Source of the DNA: Marchantia polymorpha subsp. ruderalis
Taxonomy: Eukaryota > Streptophyta > Marchantiopsida > Marchantiales > Marchantiaceae
Length of the DNA stretch: 64,000 nucleotides
NCBI GenBank assembly: GCA_037833965.1
Contig: AP031357.1
Location: 4,484,001 to 4,548,000 of the forward strand
Reading direction: 5' to 3'
Below the pieces are notes generated by a model that was given only the letters and a program-made list of their open reading frames with translations, did not search any database and was not told the origin of the DNA. Made by a program: the position numbers and the translations under genes. Below, piece after piece: positions 10,987-22,050 of the stretch. Position 1 is the stretch's first letter; every line of letters starts with the position of its first letter.

Positions 10987-11146
10987 AAGCTTGAGATATA
11001 CGTATCTGCCATGGCTGCCGATTCTCAAGCTTGAGATAAACGTATCTGCCATGATTGCCGATTCTCAAGCTTGAGATAAACGTATCTGCCATGATTGCCG
11101 ATTCTCAAGCTTGAGATACACGTATCTGTCATGAGTGTGGATTCCC
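10987..11146 (+). repeat. 40-bp tandem repeat, 4 units
   Basis: Four exact-length 40-bp units start at 10987, 11027, 11067 and 11107. Each begins AAGCTTGAGATA and contains CGTATCTG.CATG. Units 2 and 3 are identical. Units 1 and 2 of the big array have a single copy here, so the expansion is local and recent. Confidence 0.95.
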
Positions 11147-11565
11147 ACGAGAATACACTCCTCTTCAGTAAACAACTAGTATTTAGTGATAAGTTTCCAA
11201 TATTGTTGGAGTTTAATTTTATTTATTTCAATGTCAAAAGTTGTATTGCATTTTCTTACTAAAACTCTCATCTCATAATTTTAACATTATCATTATATGT
11301 TTGACCAATAGATTTGTGATTTGATGGTTATTTGTTAAGAATAAACATAGATAATGTAGATAAAAAGAATGAAAACGGTTGTGCAATTCTACAATCAACA
11401 TCTGGAATACTTATGCAAAGATTTGAAAATTGCACATGTAATTAATCATTTTGAAAGGAAGCAAATCCTGACGCAATGATGCAGAACATGACACATATCA
11501 AATCCAGATGATAAAATACTAAAAAATATTATCAATATATTGAAAGATGAGTTACTATGTAATTT

Positions 11566-12045
11566 AGTTTGAATCAATCGGATTTATAAATATTATTTGT
11601 ATAATAGATTTGTAATCATAATTCAGTCTGATCAATTTGATTTGTAATCATTATTTCTATATCAGATTTGTAATCATTTTTCAATTCGGATCAATCAGAT
11701 TTGTAATCATGGCTTGTATATCAGATATGTAATCATAATTCAGTTCAAATCAATGTAATGTGTAATCATTATTGCTGCATAAGATTTGTTATCATAATTC
11801 AGTTAGACTTAATCACAATTTTTATCATTATTTGTACATCAGATTTTGATTACAAAATTCAGTTCGAATGAATCCAATTTGTAATCATTATTTGTACATC
11901 AAATTTTGTTATCAAATTCATTTCGAATCAATCACATTCGTAATCATTATTTGGACATCAGATTTTGCAATCAAAATTCACTTCAAATCAATCCAATTTG
12001 TAATCATTATTTGTACATCAGCTTTGTAATCATTCTTGTGTGTTG
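11566..12045. repeat. 59-60-bp AT-rich minisatellite (unit 3)
   Basis: About eight degenerate copies of the TTTGTAATCATTATTTGTAC unit. Confidence 0.8.
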
Positions 12046-13220
12046 AGATAGTTCTAACATAAATGCAAAACTGTTTGCATTAAATACCTCGAGACTTTTT
12101 GAAATCTAACCATTTCATTTCGACATCATGCTAATATTAGTACATGCTTTATGTATAAAACCATACTTCTAGCATACATTGTTGTTCACACTTTCATATA
12201 AATATATATAGAGTTTATCTTTCAAATCCTCTTTGCTTGTTGCTTTCTTCAGCATTGTTTGTAATCTATTCGTAGTTTGCATTGCTATTACAGATTTAAG
12301 CTTGTGCTTAATTAAGTAAAGATGTTTGATTTGTCCATTGAGATGATTATGTTCTTGATCTTGTCTGATTTGTATGTTATTATAGTGTATAATATGTCCA
12401 TGTATGTGCAGATTGCATACATTTTCCTAGCATGGCTACTAACTGTTTTATATTCACAATTTTTTGCAGAGTTTTTTGAGCAGAGGTGAACAATTTTGCA
12501 TGCTTCTAAATCATGTGATTGTGAACTAAAATATCAAAATAAATATTGCATTTTGTACTGATTATATTTTGTGTAGTAGTCTAAGCAGTGTTGTACAGGT
12601 TTTGAACATGAATTTTGAGGCATACCAGGCCATAATTCCATTTTGTCTTCATTTCTATTTCTAAAATGATCTTTGTTAAATACTTTCTTTGAGTCGTCTT
12701 ATTTTCGGATTAACTACTTTGTTCATATTTTTTGTAGGCAGGCAGCTAAGGCGGACCATAATTTGAGGTTCAACTCCTCAATTAGCTTAATTTCATTGGC
12801 AAATCTTAATATATTTTTTGAATCAAATGTTGTTAAAAAAAATATCTCTGGAGCAGCATAGCAACTAATGTATGAAAATACAGCTTGACAAATCAAAATG
12901 TAAACAAACGGATGAGACATATTCCAAAGAAAGACAAATTTTTTTTATCAATAGAATGAATACTAATGATGGAAAATTTTACTTGGATAAAAAGAATGGA
13001 AAACGTTACATTTCAATACAAAAGCCGAAGTCAACCGAAGTTGAAGTTTAAGTGAAACAAGTCTTTAGAAGAGTGAGTTCCAACATCAATTTAATTTAAT
13101 GATGCTTGCACATGATACAGCGTTCAAAAAACCTTTATATCAAACTACTCATCAGCAGTAAATTGACCTTTGTCAATGACAAGACGATGTGGATTGGAAA
13201 TACTTTTCTGGTAGATTTTA

Positions 13221-13248
13221 AACCACTCATGAACAACCATGAGTGGTT
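13221..13248. repeat. Inverted repeat, 11-bp arms
   Basis: AACCACTCATG and its exact complement are separated by AACAAC. An overlapping palindrome GAACAACCA/TGGTTGTTC shares its right arm, so two alternative hairpins are possible. Confidence 0.8.
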
Positions 13249-13731
13249 GTTCACCGGATTAACGATTTACGTAGAAACGATAAAGTCTAAGTAGCGAATT
13301 CAACATCTGCAAGACATTGAGGTGAACAATATCTTCGTTTTTAAATCTTCGTGATCTGCTGTGACAGCAACTACTCTTTGCATATGGGATTCAAAAATAT
13401 TTTCCATCCATGTGCAAAGGAAGAGATTTAGCTTTATCATCATTTTGGCTCGAGAGGAGCTACTCATTGGAGAAGGAAGAAAAGGTTACTTCAAGGGTCA
13501 ATTGCAATCAAACTAACTATGGTACAACACAAGACAAAATCCTAAGAGAGTACAGTAAACGGCATTCATAACTCATTGTATCCTCATTAGTTGAATGTAG
13601 CTTCTGTGACGAGGACTGAAATCTACTTCTGAAGAGAAGTTTTAAAGTGGGATGAAACGCCCGGAGGAATGAAAGATAAAAATTTTAATTGCGAGTTTAT
13701 TTTCCTAACAAATAATTCTAATTTTCCTTAA

Positions 13732-13779
13732 TGTTCACCAAATGAAGTTTGAGAGACCTCAAAATTCACTTGGTGAACA
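13732..13779. repeat. Foldback, 22-bp arms with 2 mismatches
   Basis: The left arm begins TGTTCACCAAATGAAG and the right arm ends TTCACTTGGTGAACA; the loop is AGAC. It could be a MITE terminus pair collapsed by deletion or a transcribed hairpin. No target duplication was identified. Confidence 0.7.
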
Positions 13780-13848
13780 ACAAGAAGTGGAAAAAGTCTC
13801 AAATGCATGATGGTGAACACTATAACTCTTGGTCTACAATGTGTTAAA

Positions 13849-13980
13849 ATGCTGTACACTTCAATGCCGTATTTTCGGGATGATGCTCCAGAAACCCATC
13901 TTACTCCCGAAACTCCCGAAACTGATTTTAGGTATGATCATAAAGTGGAATGGGGACCCATGTGGAATTATACTCACTGA
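13849..13980 (+). pseudogene. Short coding-like segment (43 codons), unknown
   Basis: The frame from ATG to TGA reads as ordinary protein, with PYFRDDAPETHLTPETPETD followed by HKVEWGPMWNYTH. Its composition (Pro, Glu, Asp, Thr, Trp) is unlike random AT-rich translation. It may be a captured exon. The family is not recognised, and there is no second copy in the window. Confidence 0.3.
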
Positions 13981-14001
13981 GACTCGCTTCGGTAACACCA
14001 G

Positions 14002-14382
14002 TTGTATGTTGCAGTAAATCATCAATGTAAGAAAATGGATCAACCCACATATGAAGACATCTGTTTTTTTACAAAGAGATACTTCCGACTCAGTTTAAAG
14101 TTGGGTACACAGGCGGGATATAATATCTATTATCATGAGGGCACACTTAAATGTCATCCCATCCATGTAGGCAGAGCTGAGCTAGACACTAAGATTAATT
14201 TGGAGTTCGATGGATTGAAACTAATTACTTCTAATTGGAGTTGCATGATCGTATACTGTTCATCAGTTCTTGAGCACAAAAGAAGCAAAATCTTAACGCA
14301 CAGATTACTTTTGTTATTCCTATTCTTAGTCTTAACACAGAGGGATATATCAAACACCTGCACCAGCTTCTCAAGTATTTAG
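14002..14382 (+). pseudogene. ORF of 126 codons, unknown; possible gene fragment
   Basis: The N-terminal two-thirds (MDQPTYEDICFFTKRYFRL, then HPIHVGRAELDTKINLEFDG) has mixed, protein-like composition; the tail is Leu-rich and less convincing. It starts just downstream of the 43-codon segment in another frame, with GGTAAC between them, so an intron or frameshift may connect them. No family is recognised. Confidence 0.3.
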
Positions 14383-15089
14383 ATATCTGAATTTCTAGCA
14401 CAGATCTGAACCACATTACGAAAATTCAGAGATCTAAAAACATTGAGCAGCTGATGTACATGTCTGTTATCTCCCGCTGTCGGGTGGTTTTTAACATATA
14501 AATAAGAAAATAAAATACAGTGAATACCAAAAGTACTCGGAAGTGATTGAATATTCTGTTTCTTTGAACTTATGAATACGATCATGCAATTTCAAATTTG
14601 AATTGGCGAGTATCATTTCATCATACTCCCACTTTATAAATTCAGTTCTTCAAATCTGAAAGCTGTCAATTTTGCACTTTATTGACACCTCAGTATCTTC
14701 AATTTCAATGCTCCAAAGTCACAAATGTACTGCCTCACATAGTATCTCGTATCACCCACAAACATGAACCGTGTGCGTCCTTTAGAATCCTAATCTTTCG
14801 AAAGAAATGCTACATACGTACTTCAGTCTAGAAAACAGGCAAAGTTAGTTTGCTTGAAAAGGTTTCTACGCACTTAGAGTTCTCTTCAGTGATGGGTTTG
14901 CGGCGTTAAGCAAAGATGCTAAGTGGTCTTCTTTTGCTTCCTTTGCTAGGAAGCCTTATTATTTTGGTGATCCCGAATTCAAGAGTACGTTTCAAAAAGT
15001 CATAATGGGCTTGATCGATACAACACCTTATAAGGAGCCCGGGGATCTCTTCCATACAAAGATGAATTGGTAGATGAAAAATACAAGTT

Positions 15090-16250
15090 TCCTATCTGAA
15101 TAGGAATCAATTAAATAATCGCAAATTGTTCTAGCGGACTGCAAGCCATATGATTTTTACAGTCTGTCGCTTTTAACCACTCGGCAGCTCTCCCTATGAT
15201 AAGTAAGCTTCTACTTTCTGGTGCCACGGGACTCTGGCAGAATTACCTCTCCCCCAGCTGATGACACGATAAGCTGAGATCTTATATTGACCATCATTCC
15301 ATGGGGGGCCTTTTCGCCACTCAAGGCAGGATCGGAGAACCAGATTTGAAGTGAGCCTCCGGGCTACTCGGTAACCGGAGGGAGGAGGGGTGAAGCAAAT
15401 AGCTTCGCCCCTCTTCTTTTTGTATGATTGATGAGTTGCTAAGAAGCTCCGCGTAAATTTTGGCAAAAGGTAGCCAGTTGACTACCAATTTGCTCAGTGA
15501 TGTTTTTTTGTTGTACAATAGCAGAAAGTAGACCTGGGTCAATAGATTTCAATAGCTCTTGTTAATAGTGCGTTATGAGAGCGACGGGTATTTGGTCTAA
15601 GTAACCTTTGACAGCTAGTGGAGGATATCATGGGACCATCAGACCACCCATAAGGCACTGTACGCTTGCACTTTCATTTGCTACTGAAAAGCAAGCTACA
15701 CTTGCTACTTGCACTTAAAAAGAACAAGTTAAAGGCATGCCAGGGCGAACGCAGAAAGCAGAAAAAAAATAGAGAAAAAGGGCCTTGTCTGACCAAAAAA
15801 GGAAAAAATTGACAAGGCTCTGGGAAAGGGGGGGGGGGCGATTTATAAATTTTTTTTCAGTTTGTACAAAATATCTTCGGACCAGTCAGCCATTGGATCT
15901 CCTGAGCCCCTCCCCTGGAGCAAGAGACTGGCTCCATGGGAGGCCGATTCGATCCAAAAAAATATAGATTATTTTGGCTTTAGCTCTCGACCAACGGGAG
16001 AGGACACTGGACCCGATAGGGGAGAGGTCCGGAGTGCCCGACCCGCAGGAAAGGGCCGCCGGCTCCACTTGCCGAAGGCCGAGACAGACAATAAAGCCTA
16101 TAGAGAGACTAAAGACGGAAGCGAAGCCTCAAGCTGGAGCATCGATATACGTTTCAAATGTGATCTGAAATGTGGTTCTAGATCGCGAAAGGATCTCGCA
16201 TCTGTTTGATCTGTCCAGGGACACAAAGCTGATTATTAAAGTCGCACACA
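15090..16250. other. Organelle-like insertion, probably plant mitochondrial DNA
   Basis: Base composition and style change here. There is a truncated mitochondrial-type tRNA-Tyr, mid-GC non-coding sequence with GC-rich blocks (15340-15420, 15890-16130), a G11 run at 15828-15838, and a hairpin GCCTTGTC/GACAAGGC around 15783-15818. The minus-strand frame at 15321-15542 is open but not recognised. The assignment rests on the tRNA fragment and overall resemblance to plant mitochondrial spacer DNA; exact edges are unknown. Confidence 0.45.
15156..15194 (-). pseudogene. trnY: 5' half of a tRNA-Tyr(GTA), mitochondrial type
   Basis: The minus strand reads GGGAGAGCTGCCGAGTGG, then TTAAAAGCGACAGACTGTAAA, matching the acceptor, D-arm and anticodon loop of plant mitochondrial tRNA-Tyr with few changes. 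It breaks off at the anticodon loop; no T-arm or 3' acceptor strand follows. It is non-functional as it stands. Confidence 0.5.
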
Positions 16251-16486
16251 GCGATCTAGAAACTAGATTCACAATTCCCTGAGCATCTTAACTCAGTTCG
16301 CGACGTTCTTCGTGACGAAAGTCGATGCGCTGACACGCCCTTGGATTGGAGCCAGTTCACTCTCTGTCCTTCATGTAAGTTTTGGAGCTGAGAGAATAAT
16401 TCATGGGCGTCAGACGACTTGAAATTCCAGCTGCTCTTTGTGAAATCCACGGTGAAGACAGCACCCATAGGCTTGGCTTGCCTCTG
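16251..16486. other. Unassigned sequence between organelle-like block and array
   Basis: An open minus-strand frame (16256-16468, 70 codons) reads plausibly (FTKSSWNFKSSDAHELFSQL) but is not recognised and has no neighbours to support it. Confidence 0.3.
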
Positions 16487-16717
16487 GCAGTATATGAGCA
16501 GATGCTCATATACTGCATGAATTTAATCGAGGTCTTATCAAGTCAAAGGCGCTTTGAAGTTTCATTTGAAAGAGTTTACTAAAACTTTTAATGATTGCAT
16601 ACCGTCTTTGTCTGGGTTATCATTATTTCGTGCTAAGAAAGAAAGGACACGAGTGCATTTATTGATAGCAAAGAAGCTCTCAAGTTCTGTTGGAAACTAA
16701 CGCCTCCTCTGACATCA
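16487..16717. repeat. AT-rich array, right end of unit 3
   Basis: The array resumes inside the left arm of the large palindrome and runs to GACATCA at 16717, matching the ends of units 1 and 2. Foreign DNA therefore replaced the middle of unit 3. Confidence 0.75.
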
Positions 16718-16971
16718 TGCTCTCATCCGTATACAGGTTAGTAAAAACTCATAAGTCTAGAATGTGTGGTTTGTCACACATTCATAGAAGTATTTGTAGA
16801 GTGTATATTGATAAGTTCTCTTCACTTTAGTGTGAATTCTTTCTTTAGATTTCATTTTGCAATTTTGCATAAACATATTGCACTAAGCTTGAGATATACG
16901 TATCAAGCATGAGTGCAGATTCTCAAGAGGATATACTCCTCTTCAGTAAACAACTAGTATTTAGTGATAAG
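16718..16971. repeat. AT-rich array, start of unit 4
   Basis: Matches the first 250 bp of the other units. It is interrupted at GTGATAAG by a solo LTR and continues at 19099. The last five bases (16967-16971, ATAAG) are the left copy of the target duplication. Confidence 0.8.
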
Positions 16972-17447
16972 TGTGAGCCTAAACTCTCCACCCTTCAGCG
17001 TTTGTAGTCCAGGTGGGGGTTCGAGCTCCCATAATCTAACTTCTCTGATCTCACCCATGTGGTCAAAGTGTATTCAAGACAATGAGATCATAAACACTTG
17101 CTCTTTCACAGACAAATTATCCAGAACTGAAAATAATAACTTGTTGTCTGCTATTTGCACAAGAGCAGCAGACAAGCTCTTTGTTACATAAAGATCTAAC
17201 CCAACTCTGGGTGACTTTCTCAATACCACAGCCGCTGTGGTCTATCCTAGCTCCGAGTCTTACTCCCAATTCCTACTCAGATTTCAGTGTCGATTTCTCA
17301 GCTTCCACCTTCAAACCCCACCAGATTCCTCTCTCCGATTCAACTCTCCCTTTTCAGTTTCAAATTCAGATCCCGACTGTCAGATTTCAGTCTCAGATTT
17401 CACTTCACTCTCAGCTCCCATTCTCAGATCTTCCACTTTGATTTCAG

Positions 17448-17645
17448 CTCCCACTCACGGATTTTACACTTCAATCTCAGATCGCACTCACAGATTTTAC
17501 ACTTCAATCTCAGATCCCACTCACAGATTTTACACTTCAATCTCAGATCCCACTCACAGATTTTACACTTCAATCTCAGATCCCACTCACGGATTTTACA
17601 CTTCAAGCTCAGATACCACTCACAGATTTTACACTTCACTCTCAA
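17448..17645 (+). repeat. 33-bp tandem repeat, 6 units
   Basis: Six 33-bp units, consensus CCACTCACAGATTTTACACT plus TCAATCTCAG. Open frames across it (167 and 180 codons) result from the period being a multiple of three. Confidence 0.9.
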
Positions 17646-18151
17646 ATCCCACCAGCGTCTCCACACAATGGCACACCATACGATCCCAGCTCGCAGGCCG
17701 AATAATCCTCTTCAACGTCCAAGGGTCGAGTCACCCATAGGCCGCGTGAATGCCGTTCCCGCAATGATGGGTAACGGCCTGCTTCCCATGCGCGACTTCA
17801 TGCCCCGCCGTCCTATTTCCCACGCTTGACTTCACGCCGCCGCCACTGCCACACCTGTACAGTCTTTATTCATGACCACGTCAACATCCGCCGTCCGAAA
17901 TCTTCTTCCGCGCACCGCCAAAGGCATCCTCCCGCCGATTACACTCTTCCGCACCCTTGCCTATCTATAATAGTTACCCCCGACGCTCATAACTCACAGA
18001 TCCCTGCTTCGTTTGAAACGTTCTTGTGCTCGTTGGAACGAGCGTGTTGAGCTCTTTCCAACAAGCCACTAACTAAATCAAACCATTAAGAATTGAGAAA
18101 GTAATCACTGTTTTACTCTTCCGCCGAAGGCGTTTGCATATGCACAGGCTT

Positions 18152-18211
18152 CCTACGCGCAACCCGCCTACGCGCAACTCGCCTATGCGCAGGCCGCCTA
18201 TGCGCAACTCC
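18152..18211 (+). repeat. 15-bp tandem repeat, 4 units
   Basis: Units CCTACGCGCAACCCG, CCTACGCGCAACTCG, CCTATGCGCAGGCCG and CCTATGCGCAACTCC. The period is the same as the LTR-A minisatellite but the sequence is unrelated. Confidence 0.85.
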
Positions 18212-19074
18212 TTGGGCCGAAGGACCTTCTATCTGTTATCGCCGAAGGCCTTTCGCCTGACCATGTCAGCCTCTTTCGACGCTCATAACTCAGTGATCTC
18301 TCATCCGCTTCAAGAGTTCCTGGTCTCGTTGGAACGAGCGGGTTGAGCTCTTTCCAACAAGATTCTAAATGAGTCAAGGTGTTACGAATTGAGAAAGTAA
18401 TGACGGTTTTACTCCTCCGACAAAGGCCTCCACCGCCAAAGGCTTGTTATCTGTTATCGCCGAAGGCGCCTGCGCCAAAGGCACACGTGTCTTCATCTTC
18501 CGGACTGCTATCTCCGTCTGCACCTCCGGTTTGATCCACGCGGAAGGTGTCTTTGCCAAAGGCGTTTCCGCCGAAGGCGTCCGCACGATGTTCGCCGGAT
18601 CCGCCTACTCGAAGTTCGCCTGTTCAATGTCGGTCCACACGATGTTGGCCTTGCCGAGGGCGTCTTCCACCAAAGTCGTATCGCCGAAGTCCTGTTATCG
18701 CCAAAGGCCTTTCGCCTAACCATATCAGCCGCTTTCAACGCTCATAACTCAGTAACACCTTCTCCGTTTCAAAAATTCTTGGTCTCGTTAGAACAAGCGT
18801 CGCAAGTTCTTTCTAACAAGACACTAACTGAGTCAAAACGTTACACATTGAAAACGTTATGAGGGTTTCACTGTTTTGCCAAAGGCCTTTCCTCAAAGTG
18901 ACTTCACCGAAGGCACTTCGCCAAAGACCTTGCCCCAAAGGCTCCCTTCCGCACCTTTTGCCCCCTAACCATCACACCAACTCCTAATCTTGCCAAAACT
19001 TTCAGAAAAACCCCAAGCATAATTTTGCAAGAGCTTAAATCCAAAATTTTAACTCTCATAAGGGTAAAAAGACA

Positions 19075-19098
19075 TGTGAGCACAGTTTTGTGCTCACA
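19075..19098. repeat. Palindromic LTR terminus, 10-bp arms
   Basis: TGTGAGCACA and its exact complement TGTGCTCACA flank GTTT at the end of LTR-F, so the LTR end folds on itself. The outer seven bases also match the opposite LTR end (TGTGAGC/GCTCACA). Confidence 0.85.
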
Positions 19099-19141
19099 AT
19101 AAGTTTCCAAGATTGTTGGAGTTTAATTTTATTTACTTATT
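19099..19141. repeat. AT-rich array, continuation of unit 4
   Basis: Starts with the second ATAAG and matches the array until LTR-D inserted after TTATT. Confidence 0.75.
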
Positions 19142-20355
19142 TGTGGTATCCCACTTTTGGTAATTTTGAGGAAATTAAAACATTTTTGGAAAACGGTATT
19201 ACGGCAGCAATGTAAATAGCCTTCGGTGCATCAAAACAGAGTGAATTCGGAAGATCGCAGAGATTCTCGAGGGACCTCGTGGAATCTAGGAGTTGGGTGC
19301 AGCGGTAAGGAAGGGCACCACCCTCCCTGCGAGCTCTGCAGTTAGGATCCCTACAGCGCGAGGCGCAAAATTCGCCTTCGGCGCTACGTCCGTGGCGGTA
19401 GGGAAATCCTTCATATTTAGGTCAACCCCCAAACACCTTGACTTAGTTAGGGTCTCGTTGGGAAGAGCTCATTGCGCTGATTCCAACGAGCCCAAGAACG
19501 CCAACAACGGATGAGGACTCCGGGAGTTATGAAGGTTGTAAGATACTCAGCTCTTCGCCTGTGCACAGGCGGAGAAGTTTTGTCCCATGCGCGGACAAGA
19601 GAAGTTCGCCTGAGCACAGGCGAAATAGGGTTTTGATGTAGGCGCGAAGTCCGCCTACGCACAGGCGTGCGCCTGTGCACAGGCGCTTCGGCGTCGGCGG
19701 AAAATCCGCCTTGGGCCCTAGAAATGCGCCTTGTGAGGTAGAAATTGTACGGCCCCTTCTGCGCCAGCGCAACGCCGCGGACGAGCAAGGAGCCGCCAGA
19801 ACAGTAAAATCCGTACGGACCGTACGGACTGTACGGACGGGACGGATGGATGCGCTCTTTGACGGACGGAGTTGCGGCGGCGAGAGCGCCGACGGAGCGA
19901 CAAGGGACGGACAGTCTGGCACGGAGGCGGTTGACCGCGGTCAACGCATTCTGCGCCAGCGCATCGACGCGGACGGACTTCGCCTGCGCACAGGCGAGCG
20001 CCTGTGCACAGGCGGGTGAAGTTCCGCGCCGGCGGAGAATCTGCCGAAGAGTCCGCATGCGCGCAGGCGGGAGTTGAACTTTTGTCCGACATGCGGACAC
20101 ACGCGCCGAGGCAGAGGAGGATTGGCTGAGGAGCGGTACGAACAAGTGTACCGCGCAAGGCGGAAAATCCGCCTTCAGCACTGCGCACCCATGTCCGCGG
20201 CGTAGTACGCTCGCGGAGTTCAAATTCGCCAATTCGAGCGTGAGAGTTTAATTGGCGACGGCGGAGCGTGAAGCCGCGCGTGAAAGCGGAGACCGTTTTA
20301 GCGTAGAGCCGGCGCGGCCATCAATTGAGTCGTCCTTCACGAGCAAGAGCCGACC

Positions 20356-21040
20356 ATGACCTTCGACCGGGAGGCGGAGAGCGTACCATTCTTGAATTCG
20401 CGATTCCATTCTCTAGTGCGAGCTGCGCGCGTCCATCTGCTAGCTGCTAAGCATTCTCGACATCGCCGCGCAGAGGATTTCTTGGTGATTGAGGGAGAAG
20501 TGAGTGCGTGTGATTTGGAATTGAGGGAGATTAGAGTTTGCTGAGGAAGAAAGGAGCTCGAGCGGAGCGGAAGGAGAATTAGCAAGCAGGCGAACTCCAA
20601 GAACGCAATGACGAGACTGGGCCGATTGCGGATGCTGCCGCTCCGACTACCACAGAACGGGCTGCGCGCTTTTGAGGAGCGGCTGATAGCAAGAAAGCTC
20701 GATTTCTTGCTATGGGGATGGAACTACATCTGTGTGGATATGGTGCGCGAGTGGCTAGAGCCATAGGGTCCACCTTCGCGCGGATTGCGTCCGCATGTCG
20801 ATCGGTGGACGGTCCAAGATTGGGCGCAGGCATTGGGGAGATGTGCCGGCATGCCAGGGCACCTCCTCTTCGATAGTGAGAGCGTCAAGGTGACCAAGCA
20901 GGAAGAGGCGCAATTTGTGGAGCTGTTCAAGAAGGGGAAGTCTACCAAGAATGGGTACAAGACCCGCGATTACAAGGATCGATTCCGCCGAACTTTGGCT
21001 ACGCCGCTGCTGCAATTACTGCAGCCACACCGCGCCTGCT
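20356..21040 (+). pseudogene. U3 protein, N-terminal part in LTR-D, broken
   Basis: Corresponds to residues 1 to about 228 of the 1045-aa protein. Stops interrupt it at about 20540 (CGA to TGA) and 20764 (CAG to TAG), and E1 interrupts it within the codons for HRACYI. It continues at 37571. Confidence 0.85.
21036..21040 (+). other. Target-site duplication of E1 (left), CTGCT
   Basis: The same five bases follow the right end of E1 at 37566-37570. Removing E1 plus one copy restores the sequence found in all other copies of the frame (GCGCCTGCTACATCAC). Confidence 0.95.
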
Positions 21041-22004
21041 TGTAATAACCCACTAAAGGCTAAAACTGCAATATAGTGGTAGAAAGGTTGAACCCACAGG
21101 GACAGAGGAACACACAGGGTACAAAGTGTCACGTTTTAACAGACTATTGAGGAGTTTGAATTCTCAGGCAACTGTCACTCCCAGAAATACTGCAAGTGTC
21201 CACTCGGAGCGCACTCGGAGGTCGCACAGTGCAGCGTAACACACACACATGCACGCACCTGAAACTACAGAAACACAACCCAGAGATCCGTTAGGACCTC
21301 TACTTCAAGATTTCAGGGGGAAAGTCTCTCACGAGCACACTCGGCAAAGCTGCGGGCAGTGACTTCCAACTCCGGCTTTTACAACGCTTCCACTAGCTTG
21401 CTGCTAGTGTAGGAAACCCGGTTTGGACTACCTACTTCGGATCGAAGTCACTCCTACGCGGTGAACAACACTCTCAACTCACAAAACGCGCAGAGAACAC
21501 AGGTCCGCACTGAAGAACTCACTAAGAAACATTCCAGTAACACAACAACAGTCTATTGAAGAGTTTGAATTCTCAGGCACTTGTCATTCCCAGAAATGCT
21601 ACAGGGATTACCCTCAAGGCACCTGCTGCAGCGTAACCTGAATTTACAACCAAGGCTTACACGAAGTAGCAAAACTTCACTTTGGCATTCAGGGGAAAAA
21701 TCCCAAGGGAGTACAATCAGAAAGAAACACTCGAAGGGGTAGGGGCGAAACTGTTCAAGTATCTAACTAGTCACTGGCTCTGAGCATCGGCAGTCACCCG
21801 CAGGTGCAGATCCGAACTACTCAAGTCTCTAACCAATAGACTAGCTCTGAACATTCGGCCGAAGGCCTTCAGCTACAAAATGCGGAACGCTAAGTTGTAA
21901 CTCCTCGTGCGTGGTGACAGAACTCAAGGACACAAACACGCAAAGGAAATGGGTTCCTGATCTGCTCTTCTGATGGGAAAGAACCCCAGGCAAAACGCCT
22001 GGAA

Positions 22005-22014
22005 CTATTTTATA
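22005..22014 (-). promoter_or_regulatory. TATA box, E1 3' LTR
   Basis: TATAAAATAG on the minus strand, 37 bp downstream of the U3 frame's stop codon, so the frame lies upstream of the LTR promoter. Confidence 0.65.
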
Positions 22015-22050
22015 CCTTCTAGGTCCTACCTACCACTACACTGCACTACG

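Larger units (their letters stand above)
10804..13010. repeat. AT-rich tandem array, unit 3 (left part)
   Basis: This matches units 1 and 2 until about 13010, then departs. The right end of the unit resumes at 16487 with the palindrome. Distinctive features are a 40-bp tandem repeat and a slightly expanded minisatellite. The block QAAKADHNLRFNSSIS, open after a TTTTTGTAG acceptor at about 12729-12737, may be another exon remnant; it is interrupted in unit 1. Confidence 0.7.
13011..15090. other. Unassigned AT-rich sequence between array segments
   Basis: No match to the array or the LTRs. It holds two small inverted repeats and two short plus-strand frames listed separately. The rest, including 14400-15090, contains nothing I can name. 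Confidence 0.5.
16972..19098 (-). mobile_element. Solo LTR-F (2127 bp) with target duplication ATAAG
   Basis: The termini are TGTGAGCC and TGCTCACA (TG...CA) and the flanks are ATAAG at 16967-16971 and 19099-19103, a perfect 5-bp duplication that rejoins the array. No internal region remains. Orientation is inferred from the minus-strand start TGTGAGCACA and from the shared module (hairpin CTCGTTGGAA/TTCCAACAAG), which occurs three times (about 17990-18110, 18285-18400, 18745-18870). It also holds a 33-bp repeat, a 15-bp repeat and many GCCGAAGGC palindromes. No long reading frame is credible. Confidence 0.8.
19142..21040 (+). mobile_element. LTR-D, left part (old LTR split by E1)
   Basis: Begins TGTGGTATCCC in AT-rich array sequence and holds the usual U3: start region, hairpin module (about 19440-19500, reverse sense), palindrome-rich leader, then the U3 protein frame from 20356. 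It is interrupted at 21040 by E1 and resumes at 37571. It is roughly 10 percent diverged from the young LTRs by eye, so it is not the partner LTR of the element ending at 46253. Confidence 0.85.

Noticed and set aside
15321..15542. A mitochondrial protein gene in the organelle-like block
   Set aside because: The 73-codon minus frame contains plausible runs but does not match any plant mitochondrial protein I can recall with confidence.
17237..17829. Overlapping 167- and 180-codon frames in LTR-F
   Set aside because: Generated by the 33-bp repeat (FYTSISDPTHR / HFNLRSHSQIL).
21042..22050. Treating the 1-kb R-U5 segments as whole LTRs with the big frame outside
   Set aside because: The 1-kb segments lack a TG start. 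Termini at 26434, 37565 and 54836, with CTGCT and ACACC duplications and PPT adjacency, show that the LTR includes the frame.
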